The notes: a model not told the origin generated them from the sequence alone. DNA of 64,000 nucleotides from Pyrenochaeta sp. MPI-SDFR-AT-0127 (GCA_020747015.1 JAGTJM010000041.1:124001-188000), one strand, 5' to 3'. Shown: positions 1 to 12,420, counted from the first letter of the stretch. Made by a program: numbers and translations.

Positions 1-849
1 CTCTTTTGGCGCCAGAATACGCAGCGAACAAAATTAAATCGGTCGCATTGATCACACTCATCACGCCGATGACAAGGAGACAAGAGTCCGAAAGTAGACG
101 CCCTGTGCACGTGTGTTCCCAGCAGAGTTGCGCTAGCTGCTTTCGGTATATATTTGACGAAGTTCAAGCTTACAGCACAAATGAATGTACAGCTTGTAGG
201 GTACAAAAATAGAATTTACATTGCTCTCAAACCATACCGATTTAGTCCTTCAACGTATCTCTTAGTCAGTACCCAAAAGTCACGCCTTTTTTACCCCGCC
301 TCGGCCTTCGCCTCCACAGCTACCAAAATATTGTACACCGCAAGAAGCCTCTCAGCCTCCACAGACATTGGCCGGAGAGACTGGTTTAGAATCTTGGCTA
401 AGCTAATCTCAGCTAAGAGGGAATTTTGGACTCAGCTCGGCCACGACCGATCTTGACCAGCCAATGATATGTTGATATCTCCGGGCTAGCTTCATCAGCC
501 CCACGCTAGTGAGAAAGCTTGTCTGGTTCACCAATCCGCAGCCAGTGGCAGAGTCCAGCGGAAGTGCTTGTACCCGTTCTAGGAGGCTGAACATGAACAC
601 TGGTTGGCACCGTGTGGCTAAGTCGAACAGAATGCCACAGCTTTCTATATAACTATGGGACCAGCTCCATTAGAAACACCATCATCGCAACGCATCCAAA
701 CAACAGTATTACAGAGTTCCATATTCTCATCTTCCATCTCACAGCATTTCCATTCCGATCCAACGCTCCAGCACAGTCTCCTCAATCTTCAGTATCTCAT
801 ACCACTTTATTCTATTTCCGCTTCCAGTCTTTCGCAACTCATACTCAAG
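1..849. other. 5' flank and leader of the cysteine-rich protein gene
   Basis: No protein-coding gene is supported here. A TATATAA box lies at 646-652, about 200 bases before the ATG at 850, and the stretch after it is rich in CT and CA runs, as is usual for a fungal 5' leader. The frame is open upstream of 850 to 655, but the upstream residues precede a clear signal peptide and are unlikely to be translated. Confidence 0.5.
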
Positions 850-1416
850 ATGCATTTCATCTCTTCCATCTCCATTGTCTCTGCTCTCCTCCTTTCGGCC
901 AACGCTGCACCCGTTCTGTCCGAGAGATCCACTGCGCAATGCCCTGGCATGTCCCAACTCACCCGTGCCGACAACTGCCCCAGTGGCTTCATCGGTTGTG
1001 TCCAGTACGAAAAGTCTTCGGAGGTGTGCAACGGCGCTAAGCGCTTCTACAACGATTGCAGTGGCGCCCCAGGTCTTGGATCATTCTACAACTGCGCCAA
1101 CGGCTTCTCCGGCTGCACAACCAACGTCAACATCTGCAGCACATCTGCACCTGCTCCCAAGCCAGTTGACCCCACTCCCAAGCCCGTTGACCCAACCCCA
1201 AAGTCGGATACCAAGTCTTGGACCTGCCCACAGGGAACCTGGTACGCAAAGACTGGTGAATGCTCAAGCGGATTCGTTGGTTGCACCGGCGACAGCCCCA
1301 ATGTTTGCCCTGGCGAGAAGAGGTTCTGGGGCTCCTGCCCACCAAAGCACGGCAACTACTACAACTGCGCCAATGGATTCGTTGGTTGCACCACCAATGA
1401 CAGGATTTGCGGTTAG
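850..1416 (+). CDS. Small secreted protein with two eight-cysteine modules
   Basis: A 188-residue single-exon protein. The start at 850 was chosen because it opens with a signal peptide (hydrophobic ISIVSALLLSANAA, likely cleavage after residue ~20). The mature protein holds two homologous modules of about 65 residues (about 27-97 and 118-187). Each has eight cysteines in the same order and each ends with the shared pattern YNCANGF-GCTTN-IC. They are joined by a proline-rich linker with repeated PKPVDPT units. The architecture suggests an extracellular, disulfide-stabilised protein from internal duplication. The function is unknown: a cell-wall, adhesin or effector-like role is only inference. 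No catalytic motif is visible. Confidence 0.85.
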   Translation: MHFISSISIVSALLLSANAAPVLSERSTAQCPGMSQLTRADNCPSGFIGCVQYEKSSEVCNGAKRFYNDCSGAPGLGSFYNCANGFSGCTTNVNICSTSAPAPKPVDPTPKPVDPTPKSDTKSWTCPQGTWYAKTGECSSGFVGCTGDSPNVCPGEKRFWGSCPPKHGNYYNCANGFVGCTTNDRICG

Positions 1417-1851
1417 AGGATAGAATACTTGGTGCTGGGGTTTTAGGGAACATACTCATCATTACAAGCATAGCGAGCATCATCATTCTTCATCTCTAGA
1501 GCATTTTAGACTATTTTCAAGCGATAGCATTTACATACGGCGCCCTTATACATAGCATATTTAAACCGTAATACATTGTTCATACAACACAACTATTATT
1601 TGGGCCAACTCAAAAATTGTGACACAACCCTGACTTTCACACCATCGACTAAATATCATTAGTTTGATATATGCAGTAGTATTGCTGGTACAATTTGAGA
1701 TACACATATTCAGCAGTCATGCCGGAGCGGATATTGAGTTTACCGCGTTCAAGATATGCTGAGTGCTTGAACAGGATAGCATGTTTCATGCTTGTTAGAT
1801 CCATACCTTGGAGGCACTTTAACGATCCCATTACTGACTGTACACTACTAT
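1417..1851. other. Intergenic, convergent 3' ends
   Basis: AT-rich stretch between the stop of the cysteine-rich protein gene and the stop of the minus-strand sugar transporter. It should hold both 3' untranslated regions. No further gene is supported. Confidence 0.5.
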
Positions 1852-3863
1852 TTACAATTTCTTCCCTTCAACAAGGCGTTGTTCTTGCGCAAGCTGGACT
1901 TCTGTGACATACTTCCTCATCTTTCTTGCCGGGATCTTTTTGTTGTACATTTCATCCATCTCGGCATAGTTGCGCTGGGATGGCTCTGGCACATAGAACC
2001 AAACCAGAATGCATACAAGGGAGCCGAGAGCAAAGAAGAGCCACGCAGTATTATACCCCCAATCGGCGCCCTCCGTGTCAACTATTATAACAAATTAGGT
2101 CAATGTATCATTTAGGGGTTTGAGAGGATGCGGTAGGAATGATGAAACTTACGCATTACCGGCACAGCCGTGTTGAAAGTGAGACCAAATACGACCGACA
2201 TACCAGCCGCCAATCCAGCAGTTCTTGCACGGAGTCGCTGTGATGAAACTTCACCAACAAAGGCCCATCCAAGTTGTCCAACTTTTCCAGTTAGCATACG
2301 ATATTGTTGATCGTTAGGTGACGACAGTGAGACTTACGCGCGTTATTGCCTAGCGACCACAGACAGCCCACGAAAATAAGGAAATTTTGGAGCGGCTTCG
2401 TTTTCTCAACCTGACCAAGTATGCCCACTAACAATAGTGCGAAGGAGCACAAGATGGCGGCAGCGAGGACCACCAGACGACGCCCAAACCTATCAGTCGC
2501 CAGGATGAGGCAAGTTGCGGTGATGAGCGAAATAATGGCTGTGAAACCAACTGTAAGCATAGAAACGAAGTGGTACAAACATGCAACCTTACGTACCCAT
2601 AATAGTGGTTACTAGAAATGCGTTAGAGAATCCGCTTTGCTTGAAGAATAAGCTGGCATAGGTGTTCAAAAACGCTAGACCAGTAAGTTGTTGAGCACAG
2701 ATTGGCAAAGTTGAACCGAGAGTCCTCCATAGATCAGGGCCTCTAAAGCAATCGATGTACGAGCGAACTATTCCGCTGAAATGCCCAGGGTCTGTTTCTT
2801 CTGAATTTTGCTGTTCCTCACGGATTGTATTCTTGATGATGTTGTATTCGACATCAACGTCGTAACCGCTGATTCCGCCATTTACACGACGAAGAGTTGC
2901 CCTGCCTTCATCGTCTAGATGGCGAGCGGCAAAGTATGCTACATCGTGTGTCAGAGAATACTCCTTGAATATTGAGCGCAACACCTTCTATGGCATTTTG
3001 CTTACCTGGAGTCTCCGGAAGCCAGATGAAAATGGGCAGCATGATCCCCAAGAAGCCCCATTGTGTTAGGATAGGTATCTTGTAGTTCATTGGATCGGCA
3101 TTCTGAACAAGGAGAAGGACCATCGGGGGCAGGAACTTTCCAAACGAGTTCCAGAATCCATACACCAAGACCATAGCTCCACGAATGTTTGCAGGAGACC
3201 ATTCGGTAACGTATACAGGTAGTGTGGACTGGATCGCACCGACGCCGACGCCAGCAAGAATTTTGGCTCCAGTCCAGTCCCTCCAGTCACGGACAACAGT
3301 CTCGATAACCAACGATCCGGCAAGCAGTATCCACAGCACATACAATGTGGCTTTGCGTCCGATTCGATCCGATATAGGATTGAGTAACAGCATTCCGATG
3401 AGTTGGCCTAAGGACTGCATTGCTCCCCATAGGGCAGTGTACTGTGCTTTCAAATACCATCTACCCTGCGCGTTCTGGAAGCCGAGGTGCTGGATGAAAC
3501 CTTGATTCGCAATGACATTACCTGATGGATTGGTCAGTCATTTGTGAGCAGAAGATCACAAGATCAATAAAAAAACGTCAAAAGTGTCAACTAACCGTTA
3601 AGGACGATCTGATAGCCATCGGCAGCAGCAGCAATGCAAAGAAGATTACAAACCAGAACAGCCTATCGGTCGTGTCAGTTATTCGAACTGTTCTTATTAG
3701 ATGTAATCTGCAAAGCCTTGCGCACCTTCTTGAACTTTTTGGCCGTTTCCCAAATCCCCAAAGCGTCGTGATCTGACTTGAGAACGGTTATCTCATGATC
3801 GATCTCACGGTGATCAATGGTTCGTTTAGCCTCAACATCATCTCGCTGAGCAGTGTTTGCCAT
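1852..3863 (-). CDS. MFS sugar transporter
   Basis: About 520 residues in at least six exons, starting at 3863. The protein shows the sugar-porter signature set: DGYQIVLNG in the first membrane segment, GQLIGMLLLNPISDRIGRK (loop 2-3), ETPG after segment 6, PICAQQLTG and TDRFGRR in the second half, and a C-terminal VPEPSQRNYAEMDEMY tail that matches the PETKGR-type ending of family 2.A.1.1. It should be a plasma-membrane proton-sugar symporter. It is transcribed divergently from the alpha-L-rhamnosidase gene across about 690 bases, which points to uptake of rhamnose or a rhamnoside, though alpha-glucoside or hexose uptake cannot be excluded from sequence alone. Confidence 0.9.
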
Positions 3864-4552
3864 ATCGGAACAAGGCGATTCGGATATGCTTCAAAAAGTT
3901 TCGTGCACTAGGGAAAGCCCATGAAGCATTCGAGAGACAGGAGAAGCGACTACCACAAGTGCGGTGATATGCGCTTAAGGCCTCAAGCGAATGGGACCAA
4001 GTAACTGGTACTCGGGTTGTGATAAACCGATCCATTGAAAACGCTACCTTCTGCATTCATTATCACTGCAAGAAAAGATCTACACCTCCGCACGAGACTT
4101 GGACTGGAGCTAAGGGATACGGGCAGATGAGCAAGCAAAGGAGGGGCTGATCCTGGAAACCTGGGGTATGCCGACTTGGCACATCACGTCATCTAAACTG
4201 CCTCCGCGTCGCTCGATAATCTTACTTGCACGCGGAACGGTCGACTGGTTTTCCAAGGGCTCGTGGCGTTTCATCCGTGCCGAACTTTAGCCGATGGACC
4301 GCCAAGCTATATACCCCATCGAATCGTTACCAGTTGACGCCGGAGGAGGGCCTGCTATCTCGCGACATCTCGCACCGAAAGCACTGGATTGCTTGAACCA
4401 GCCAATTGAAGTGCGAGATATGAGCCGTAGAACAGGACCACGATGTTTTGCTCATGTGAGATCGCCGCGTCCACGCCGTTGCCGCATCCGTTAAGACAAA
4501 GGTACCCTCGAGTTTCGTTGCCTGGATTTATCAAAACCAATTAACCAGAGAA
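3864..4552. promoter_or_regulatory. Divergent promoter, transporter / rhamnosidase
   Basis: A 690-base gap between two divergent starts, so it must contain both promoters. No coding region is supported, and no specific regulator site could be assigned. Confidence 0.6.
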
Positions 4553-7352
4553 ATGTCAGTTCGAATTGCCGCTGTCAGTGTAGAGCACCATCATAATGGT
4601 TTTGCCATCTTTCACTCTCGGCCACGAATTTCTTGGCGCTTCGAATCTACCACTGTGTAAGTGCACGCAATACGAGAAAATGCATACGGAGTACATCTGA
4701 CCCAGCGTTATTAGAAAGGGTTGGACTCAGTCTTCATACACTTTAGCTCTTTCCCGTGGTGGGAAAAATGAGATATTCAATGTGGCCTCGTCTGAATCTG
4801 TCTTGGTGCCGTGGCCGTCATCATCACTTTCATCTCGGGAAGTGGTTCAGATCATGATTCGTGCGACAGGCATAGACGGCTCACAAACCAATTGGGCATC
4901 ACTTGGCATTGAAGTTGGACTTCTTGAGCGTTCGCAATGGAAAGCAAGGCTCATATCGGGTCCGCCACGAAGCCGGGGCGAGCCTAAGCGGCCGTTTCGC
5001 GTCAGAAAAACGTTCACCTGTTCAGCTACTGGCCCTTCTAGGCTGTATGCGACAGCCCATGGCATATATCAAGTTGAAATCAATGGCAATATCATTGGCG
5101 ATGAACTGCTGACACCTGGTTGGCAATCCTACACGCACCGTTTGCATTACCAAACGTACGATGTGACACCATATCTTGTAGCGGGTAAGAATGTCATTGG
5201 GGCATACATCGCCGAAGGTTGGTATGCAGGAAGGCTTGGCCGACCAGGTGTTTCCAATATCTGGGGCGATCGCCTGAGCTTCCTCGGACAATTGGAAGTC
5301 GCGGGTAAGATTGTATGCGCAACGGACGAAACCTGGGACTGGCTCCAAGGTCCTATTCTGGGGGCAGAAATCTACAATGGTGAGGTCTTCGACACAACCT
5401 TAGACGACCTCTCTTGGTCTACAGTCAATGCCTCGATTCAACCAGCCAACAAGGTGGAACAGCTCGGATTTCCTCCTGCAGAGCTTGTGGCCCCTGATGT
5501 GGCTCCCGTCAGGCGAGTCATGCAGCTTCGTCCACAGAGAATTATCGTCACGCCAACTGGTAAGAAAGTCCTAGATTTTGGCCAGAATCTCGTTGGTTGG
5601 TTGAGGATCCTGGTTGATATACCGGGCAAGAGGGGAGACAAACTCGTGATCCGACATGCTGAAGTTCTTGAGCATGGTGAGCTCGGCACACGGCCGCTTA
5701 GGACAGCTAGGGCCGAAAATGTCATCCTTCTTGGCGGAAGAACTAAAGGCTATGAGTCAAGATTTTCTTGGTATGGCTTCAGGTATGTTATGGAAGTGTG
5801 GTAAGAATTGAGTCATGAAAATAACACAATACTAGATATGCCGAGATTACTGGCTATGATGACTTGTCATTGTCCGATTTTCAAGCGATAGTCATATCTT
5901 CTGATCTTCGTCGTACTGGCAAGTTCCAGTGTTCGCATGATCTCATTAACAGGCTTCATGAGAACACAGTCTGGTCCACACGGGGCAACTTCGTATCCGT
6001 TCCTACCGACTGCCCACAGCGCGACGAACGTCTGGGTTGGACTGGCGACATTCAAGTTTTCACTCCAACAGTCAACTACCTCTTCGATACTTCTGCGTTC
6101 CTTGGTTCATGGCTGCAAGACCTAGAAGCAGATCAGCGCGAGATGGGAGGGGTCGTACCTGTCATCGTTCCGAAGATCCCTATCCCACCTCGACACCCCG
6201 AGAACCGACCGATGGCCATTTGGGCCGACTGCTCTGTCATAACACCATGGGATCTGTACAATTCCTATGGTGATAAAGCGATCTTGGAAAGACAATGGGA
6301 GAGCATGAGGCTCTGGCTAGAGCAAGGCGTCCCACGTAATGCGCAAGGCTTATATGCAGACTCTACGCCTCAATACGGCGATTGGCTAGACCCTCGATCT
6401 CCGCCGCAACTACCTGGCCATAGCCCTACTGATCCATTCCTAGTCGCCAACGCCTACTTGATCTACGTAACCAGACTCGCTGCGAAAATAGCAGACATAT
6501 TGGACAAGACTGATGTTGCAGCCAAGTATAGGTATCAAGCAAAACAGATGACAGAGACATTCCGTTCTGAGTATGTAACAAAAACAGGCCGCTTAGCATG
6601 TGATACTCAGGCTGTTTATGTTCTGGCATTGCTTTTCAACCTGTTCAACACAGAAGAGGAGGTCTTGACCGCGAAAGCTAGGCTAGATCGGTTGATTCGA
6701 TGGGAGGCGTTCAAGATCACAACAGGTTTTGCTGCCACACCAGTGATCTTGCAGGTTCTTGCAGATAACGGCATGCTTAGCCACGCATACCGAATGCTGC
6801 AAGAGCGTGATTGTCCTAGTTGGCTTTATCCCGTGACCATGGGTGCCACCACTATCGTAAGTTGAATTCGCCCCTTGTGATAATTTTCCCGGTTCAATAC
6901 GGTTGACACTATTGTAGTGGGAGCGCTGGAACTCTATGCTTCCTGATGGAACCATCAATCCGGGCCAGATGACTTCGTTCAACCATTACGCGCTTGGCTC
7001 GGTTTGCAACTTCCTACACAAGACGGTTGGAGGGCTGAGCGCTGGCTCGCCTGGGTGGAAAACGGCAGTAGTCTCTCCAAAACCAGGCGGAACGATCCGT
7101 CACGCACACACATCTTTTGACTCTCCATATGGGCTATATACCGTCGCTTGGATGATTGAGGGCTCCAAAATGTACACTAATGTTACCGTTCCGCCAAACG
7201 GCCAAGCGCACGTGGTGTTGATTGGGGTGGATCAGAAGGTGGGCAGTGGCGAATATAGCTTTGAAACGAAGTGGGAAGAGGATCCTGATTGGCCCCCTCA
7301 ACCCATTCAAGGTGCTCAGGGTAATGAGATACCGGCCTTTTTTGTGCCGTAG
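4553..7352 (+). CDS. Alpha-L-rhamnosidase, GH78
   Basis: 875 residues in four exons (4553-4656, 4715-5782, 5836-6856, 6918-7352), all phase-consistent. The first short exon supplies the typical fungal GH78 N-terminus with a PRISWRFE motif; without it the protein would begin inside the first beta-sandwich. Domains in order: N-terminal beta-sandwich and Bac_rhamnosid domains (about 30-390), the (alpha/alpha)6 catalytic barrel with the hallmark DERLGWTGD near residue 450 carrying conserved acidic residues, and a C-terminal beta-domain after about 730. No signal peptide is seen, so it may be cytosolic and act on imported rhamnosides from flavonoid glycosides or pectin fragments. The divergent sugar transporter supports that. 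Length is normal for the family. Confidence 0.93.
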
Positions 7353-8187
7353 CGTCTCGTGGTTATTTAAAGTAAACCAATGTAGCGCCAATCAATCCTA
7401 AAGGTTTCATTGCAGAGAACTTCTGAATATCCTCCTTATCTTAATTTGACGGTGTTACACATCCTCTTGCTCTCTTTGCGTTCCAAGCACATCACTTGTC
7501 ATCGTTGACCCTAAAATCAATTTATAGCCCCCGTCATTCCAGAAGTGATTAACTCTGGAAAACAGGGCAAACGAAGACTTATCCAAGGATACATGGCAGC
7601 GTAATAACCGAAAAGGCAATGCGCGCAAAAGAAATATGTGTTCGAAAATATGCTATATGTTGGCGAGGCCCCTGAAAAGATTCCATTAGCTTGGTATCGA
7701 ACCACCAAAGAGCTGGGACATACTACAACACAGTGATCATCCCAGACGTGATAAGGATAGTATGAAAGCTGCGCGTGCGGCTTTGAGGAAGAAGGATGGA
7801 GACAAGAACAATGTTTACAAGCCATGAAATAGTGCTGCTGGTTAGGTGGAAGGTTGGTAATTGTGCAGGTTGTATTTCGATACGACTGTAGCCAGCATAT
7901 TGAAGCAGATTAACAGTGTCTAGTCTGTGCAACGGTATCTACATACCGCGGCTGAGCTAGGGAATACACCGAGGTTGAAAAGCAGATTCATCGTACATGG
8001 ATGTGTTGACTTCGCGGAACTTCCGAACCGAATCCTAATGCAGGAACAAAGCACGCTAAGGAGATGATCTCTACGGGGATGTTGATCCAAGCATCAGATC
8101 ATTAACATGAGATGCCTTTTGCACATAATAGCCAGTTTCAGTGAAAAATCATAAATCTATTAAAGCTTCTAGTGGTAATTGATATAT
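7353..8187. other. Intergenic between convergent genes
   Basis: 835 bases between the rhamnosidase stop and the minus-strand PrpF-family stop. Short open frames here have no recognisable content. One CCGCGG occurs at 7946-7951, isolated from the clustered copies in the neighbouring tricarboxylate promoters. Confidence 0.5.
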
Positions 8188-9691
8188 TCAAGCGACTTCT
8201 TGGTAATAGTACACTTTCCCCTCGAACAAACGTCTTGCGGTCCGAGACACTATGCATCGATCGACCACCGCAAAGGTATCCGAGCTAGCGGCCAACACCT
8301 CGACTTGAATGGATCCGCTTCGATGAGAAATGCGGACTGTCTTACGGTCAGGCAAAAGACAAGAAGCGGACATAGACTGTTGAGGACTCTCGTCGCTTTC
8401 AGAAAGGGGACTCGGCGTCCTCTCCGGGGTTGGCAAAAACCAGTGCGCTTCCGAACTTGCCGTTGATGCGATCCGATGAGCTACTGTACCCTCAATGCAT
8501 ACGGCTGAGGCTAAGCATGCCGCACCAGTAAGTTGCAGACTTGGATGTGGCTTTCCCATACTGAAAGCCAAGACGTGAATGCCTGCGATGTTATGTTCAT
8601 TCTTGTTTTGTGACAGTTGGTCTGGGCTAGGAGGCGATACGATGGCCAGCTTCGGCGTTCCTCGGGCTTTACCGGCAGCCTCAGTGTTTGGTGCGAGACC
8701 CATCATGACAGCGCCGGCGCGTCGTATTGATTCCATGTGATCGAGGTAGCCAGCGGACTCTTTGGTACAGGATTTAAGATAGCATGGCAGGCTAGACTCA
8801 TCTACGACCACAAATGGGTTGGCAGCATCGATCAAGGTTGCCCTTACGGAGAAAGGGGACTGGTTTCGTTCTTTAACGACAATAGTATCAGAACGTCTAC
8901 CAGTGGGGAAAAGCTTTCCAGTCATACTGCCAGCAGGGTCTACAAATGCGACCTTGACTTCACTGCCGGTTCCCTTGACGCCTGAAATAACGTAGTCGCC
9001 GTCTTCGCTGAACGAGCCATCTGCATCGACTTGAACACTATCGACGATGAGTCGTGATGTATTTGTGTTGAAGATGCGAACATCCAACTGAATCCTTCGT
9101 TAGTAGATAGTAGACTTGTGTTTTCGAAAGGTCGCTTACTGTTCGTTGGCCTGGCTTGACATGCACAAGGCCTTCTTGTAGAGCAAATGGCCCAACGCCT
9201 GAGCACATATTCCCACAATTTCCGCTAAAATCAACCACTTCCTGCCCAACCGCTACCTGCACAAAGGTGTAATCGACATCCACGCCAGGTCGGGTTGACG
9301 GCGATATTACAGCGACTTTCGAGGTTGTAGATGTTGCGCCTCCTACTCCGTCGATTTGCCGAGCATCAGAGTTTTGAGAACCCATCGCAGCGAGCAATGG
9401 ACCTGCCCACGCAGCTTCGCTGGCCGGCAGATGATGGCGGTGAATGAAAAGGCCTTTAGAGGTTCCAGCGCGCATCAAGACTGCGGGAAGGCTACACCGG
9501 ACCTTCTTCCTTGATCTTTCACGTGCCATGGTGACTTCAGGCATGAGGAAGGCTGGTAACCGTGGGACGACAGGGTTCTGGACAACAGAAAGTCTTGCTC
9601 TTTCGGTGCGCAAGGAACGTATAGCTGAAGGGAACATCAACCGAATTTTGAAACTCTTTTCTTGGGAGGGTTTGATTGTCGCTGAGTCCAC
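8188..9691 (-). CDS. PrpF/aconitate isomerase family protein
   Basis: 483 residues from two exons (9691-9140, 9087-8188). The core matches the PrpF (DUF453) family: RAGTSKGLF near the start of the domain, DGVGGATSTTSKVAVI, the DFSGNCGNMCSGVGPFA segment with the catalytic-type cysteine, and VDPAGSMTGKLFPTG. Family members include bacterial methylaconitate isomerase and the Ustilago maydis aconitate-delta-isomerase Adi1, which makes trans-aconitate from cis-aconitate. About 70 residues precede the domain; from the Met at residue 19 they are arginine-rich and nearly free of acidic residues, so a mitochondrial presequence is possible. Next to it are a regulator, a mitochondrial tricarboxylate-type carrier and an organic-anion MFS, which favours a tricarboxylate substrate. 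The direction of the reaction is not shown by sequence. Confidence 0.85.
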
Positions 9692-9867
9692 ACTGCAGAT
9701 GTACTTCGCTCATGGTGAACGAGGATAACCCGCGCCATATATGGTATCGGAAGCCAGCGAAATGGGTCGACCCTCTCTGATAGTACCATGGTGGATCTGC
9801 AATGAGGTTCAAGGGACATTGCAGTGCCGTGGTAGAGTCAAGTCACTTGGCTTAAGCTGCCCGCTAT

Positions 9868-9954
9868 TCCCGCGGGATCTTGGTGGTGGCACGGAACGGT
9901 CGAAGCCGCGGGAGTAGATGCCGACGTTTAACCGCGGCTCCTTGTTCTCCGCGG
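9868..9954. promoter_or_regulatory. Four CCGCGG sites upstream of the PrpF-family gene
   Basis: CCGCGG occurs at 9870-9875 (inside the perfect palindrome TCCCGCGGGA, 9868-9877), 9906-9911, 9932-9937 and 9949-9954. These are everted CCG/CGG triplets without spacer, a geometry expected for Zn2Cys6 dimers. They lie 180-265 bases upstream of the ATG at 9691, and the same motif recurs in the other two promoter regions of this gene group. Confidence 0.6.
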
Positions 9955-10022
9955 GTTTTTTACGCAACCGACAGTTTGCGCGACTCTACTCTGTTCTATC
10001 TCTGTATTGAATAACCGAGCTT

Positions 10023-12420
10023 TCATTCGATAGTATCCCACTCTAGGATAGGGAAGTTGTCGAGTGGAGAGCCATTAAACCCGTACAGGAGATCATCCAC
10101 AGATACAGGAGCATCTCCGGACATTTGTTGTGCACCTTGGTACAACCAACTCCCATTCTGGTCATATGTAAGCGAGGCTGCATCATTATTTCCCATGGAA
10201 AAGGAAGCGCCAGATGGGTCCGCAGCTTGATATGATATTGGCGGCTGCATAGAGGTTGCCATATCTGCGGTGTTGACACGATGCGATGACCCCGCTTGGG
10301 CCAGCTGAGAGCTTTCTTGCTCTCGAACGAAGCTTTGTATAATACCATCAATGTCAAGGCTCTGCAGGCCAGGGTCATGTCCCATCGATCTACCTGAATC
10401 TGTACCCGGAGTGCTTTGATTGCTGCTGCCACATGCGTCCTTGTCGATTTGGAGTTCATCCAAGCCGGTGATCGCAACTCCTAAGCGCTTCATAAGAGTT
10501 TGTATGATTGCATTTGCGCGCCGGACTGCCCAGTTTGTTTCTTGGTTTTCACGGAAAACGGCTAAACATGTTTCCAGACTGCTATGAGCATCAGATCCGG
10601 GTGCCTGCTTCGCCGCAATGCGTGCGTGTATTGTTGCCGCGACATAGGTTGCATAAGATATCAGATATGGAGCTCTTCGAACACTAAATGCTTTATCATA
10701 TGCTCGAAGAAGCTGAACAATATCGTTCGCGGCTGTGGCACACGACATGAATGAATTCACGGAGATGGCACGAGAAGTACTGTGAAGATGTCCGTCGGCT
10801 ACGAAAGGCCGATGTAACAGAATCGTAAGTACGTTGTACATAGCACTATTGTAATCTTAGATTAATGTCCATGTGTTTCAATGCTTGGAATACTCACTGT
10901 AAGCTCAGGACGTGCGGAGGAGGAGTGATAGCAGCTTTCTTCACGTCGCCGGCGAGATGATCTGGTAATAGACCATGCCATGTCATGAGCTTCCGGTGAA
11001 TGTTTTCGAGCTTAGTGGACAGCTCGCTAGGACTTTTTTCAAAATTTCTCTCAGTGTATATTGTACTTAGAATGTCGCTTAAGACCACGGAGAGCTGGCA
11101 GAGATGGCGAAACGTGGAGACACTATATGCTGGGGAGCCTATGTAAGTGGCACTTTGTTGAGTAGAGTAAGCGAAAGGAGCCCAGTGCTCGAATTCCTCG
11201 AAGGTATCGAGAAACTTGGTGGGAACAAGAGTATCTGATTCTTTCATACTGACGGGTCGGCCTTGGTAAAGACTCTGAATTTTGTCGACAACTTGTCACA
11301 TAGTCAAAAAGATGTACTGCAAAAAGTGGGGTGCCGGCTTACCAAATGCAGCCCAGAAGACGCGTCTACGGATTTCAAGATCCTCGTCTGAGAATTTACG
11401 CGTGCTTGCTAAGTCCGGTGTGTCTACATGCATCCCAAGGTCAACGATCATGCGAAAAGCGAGACCAGCATACAGCCAAGCAGCACTGCGCTCGTCACCC
11501 AGCGCAAAGAGAGAGTTCGTCATGACCAAGAGAGCTTGAATGGTGGTGATTTCACTTTTGTCCAGAGCACCTCCCAGAAGCTCACGTACCCTTTCACGAA
11601 ACTGCCAACCGGCAGTACGGACATCAAGCGTTTCTCGCCGAACCTCGTGGCGCGGACTGAATTTTGATGCGCCAAAGTAGATGGCATTTAGGAGTAATTT
11701 TGAGAAGTACGGCCCGTTGCATGCCATATCTCGCATGAATGCCGGGCGATATGTGATTAGAAATGAGTGGTGCTGTCGATTCCAATGGAGTGACAGCAAG
11801 TGCATGCCCAATTCGGGCTCGACACCATCGAAGTCGAGCTTTCCAAGGCGAAAATTGACATTTTCCAATTGACGCTGGCATGCAGCTTCAGCAATAAGGC
11901 CTTTCTCTACCCACTCTTCGGGCATCCTGGGACGGGCTTCGGCGGCGATCCGATCATGTGGATTCTCATCAAACAAGGTGCTCGTCCGGCCGTGGTAGCT
12001 GGACATGCCGTTCGCAGAGACAACGATGCGAGACACGCTGTTGGGTCTGCTTTCCGGATCCTCCACCGAATGGCTAAAGGTGCTCTCGCTTGGTGTCATC
12101 GTTTCCAGCACAGGTGCAACAGTAGAGCTGGGCTCTGATGCATTCTCTCGCCGAAGCACCTTGCTGGGGCGACTGCGAGCACGATGCGTGTCATCAATGG
12201 GTTCATAGCTGCACGTCATTCCATGCGTCTTGCAATTTGCGCACGAAGGCCGTTCTGTGCTGCATTTGATCTGCCATGATCAGTCCCGTGTCTCGAATGT
12301 GACGCTGAAAAGGCGAACCTTCCTCCGACGGCAGAAGGCACATGCCTCGGAGGCCCTCTTGCGTACGCGACCCGCATCCGGCACGGCGCCGCCTGCGCCT
12401 GCACGGCTATTTTCGCTCAT
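10023..12420 (-). CDS. Zn(II)2Cys6 transcription factor
   Basis: 748 residues from four exons (12420-12319, 12270-11343, 11291-10898, 10845-10023). The zinc cluster straddles the first intron with exact C-x2-C-x6-C-x6-C-x2-C-x6-C spacing, beginning CAFCRRRK. The first intron uses the unusual 5' splice site AG/GTTCGC, accepted because it restores the cluster. The middle of the protein is a fungal-specific transcription factor domain (for example LLSLHWNRQHHSF, YAGLAFRMIVDLGMH, LSLHAMYNVLTILLHRPF), most like the NirA-type group. It is the likely local regulator of the adjacent PrpF-family, carrier and MFS genes: it sits among them and shares a divergent promoter with the carrier. Confidence 0.9.

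Noticed and set aside
655..849. N-terminal extension of the cysteine-rich protein from the upstream ATG
   Set aside because: A textbook signal peptide starts at 850, so the upstream in-frame residues are treated as leader.
875..1423. Long frame overlapping the cysteine-rich gene
   Set aside because: Shadow of the real gene in another frame; low-complexity Thr/Pro content and no signal peptide.
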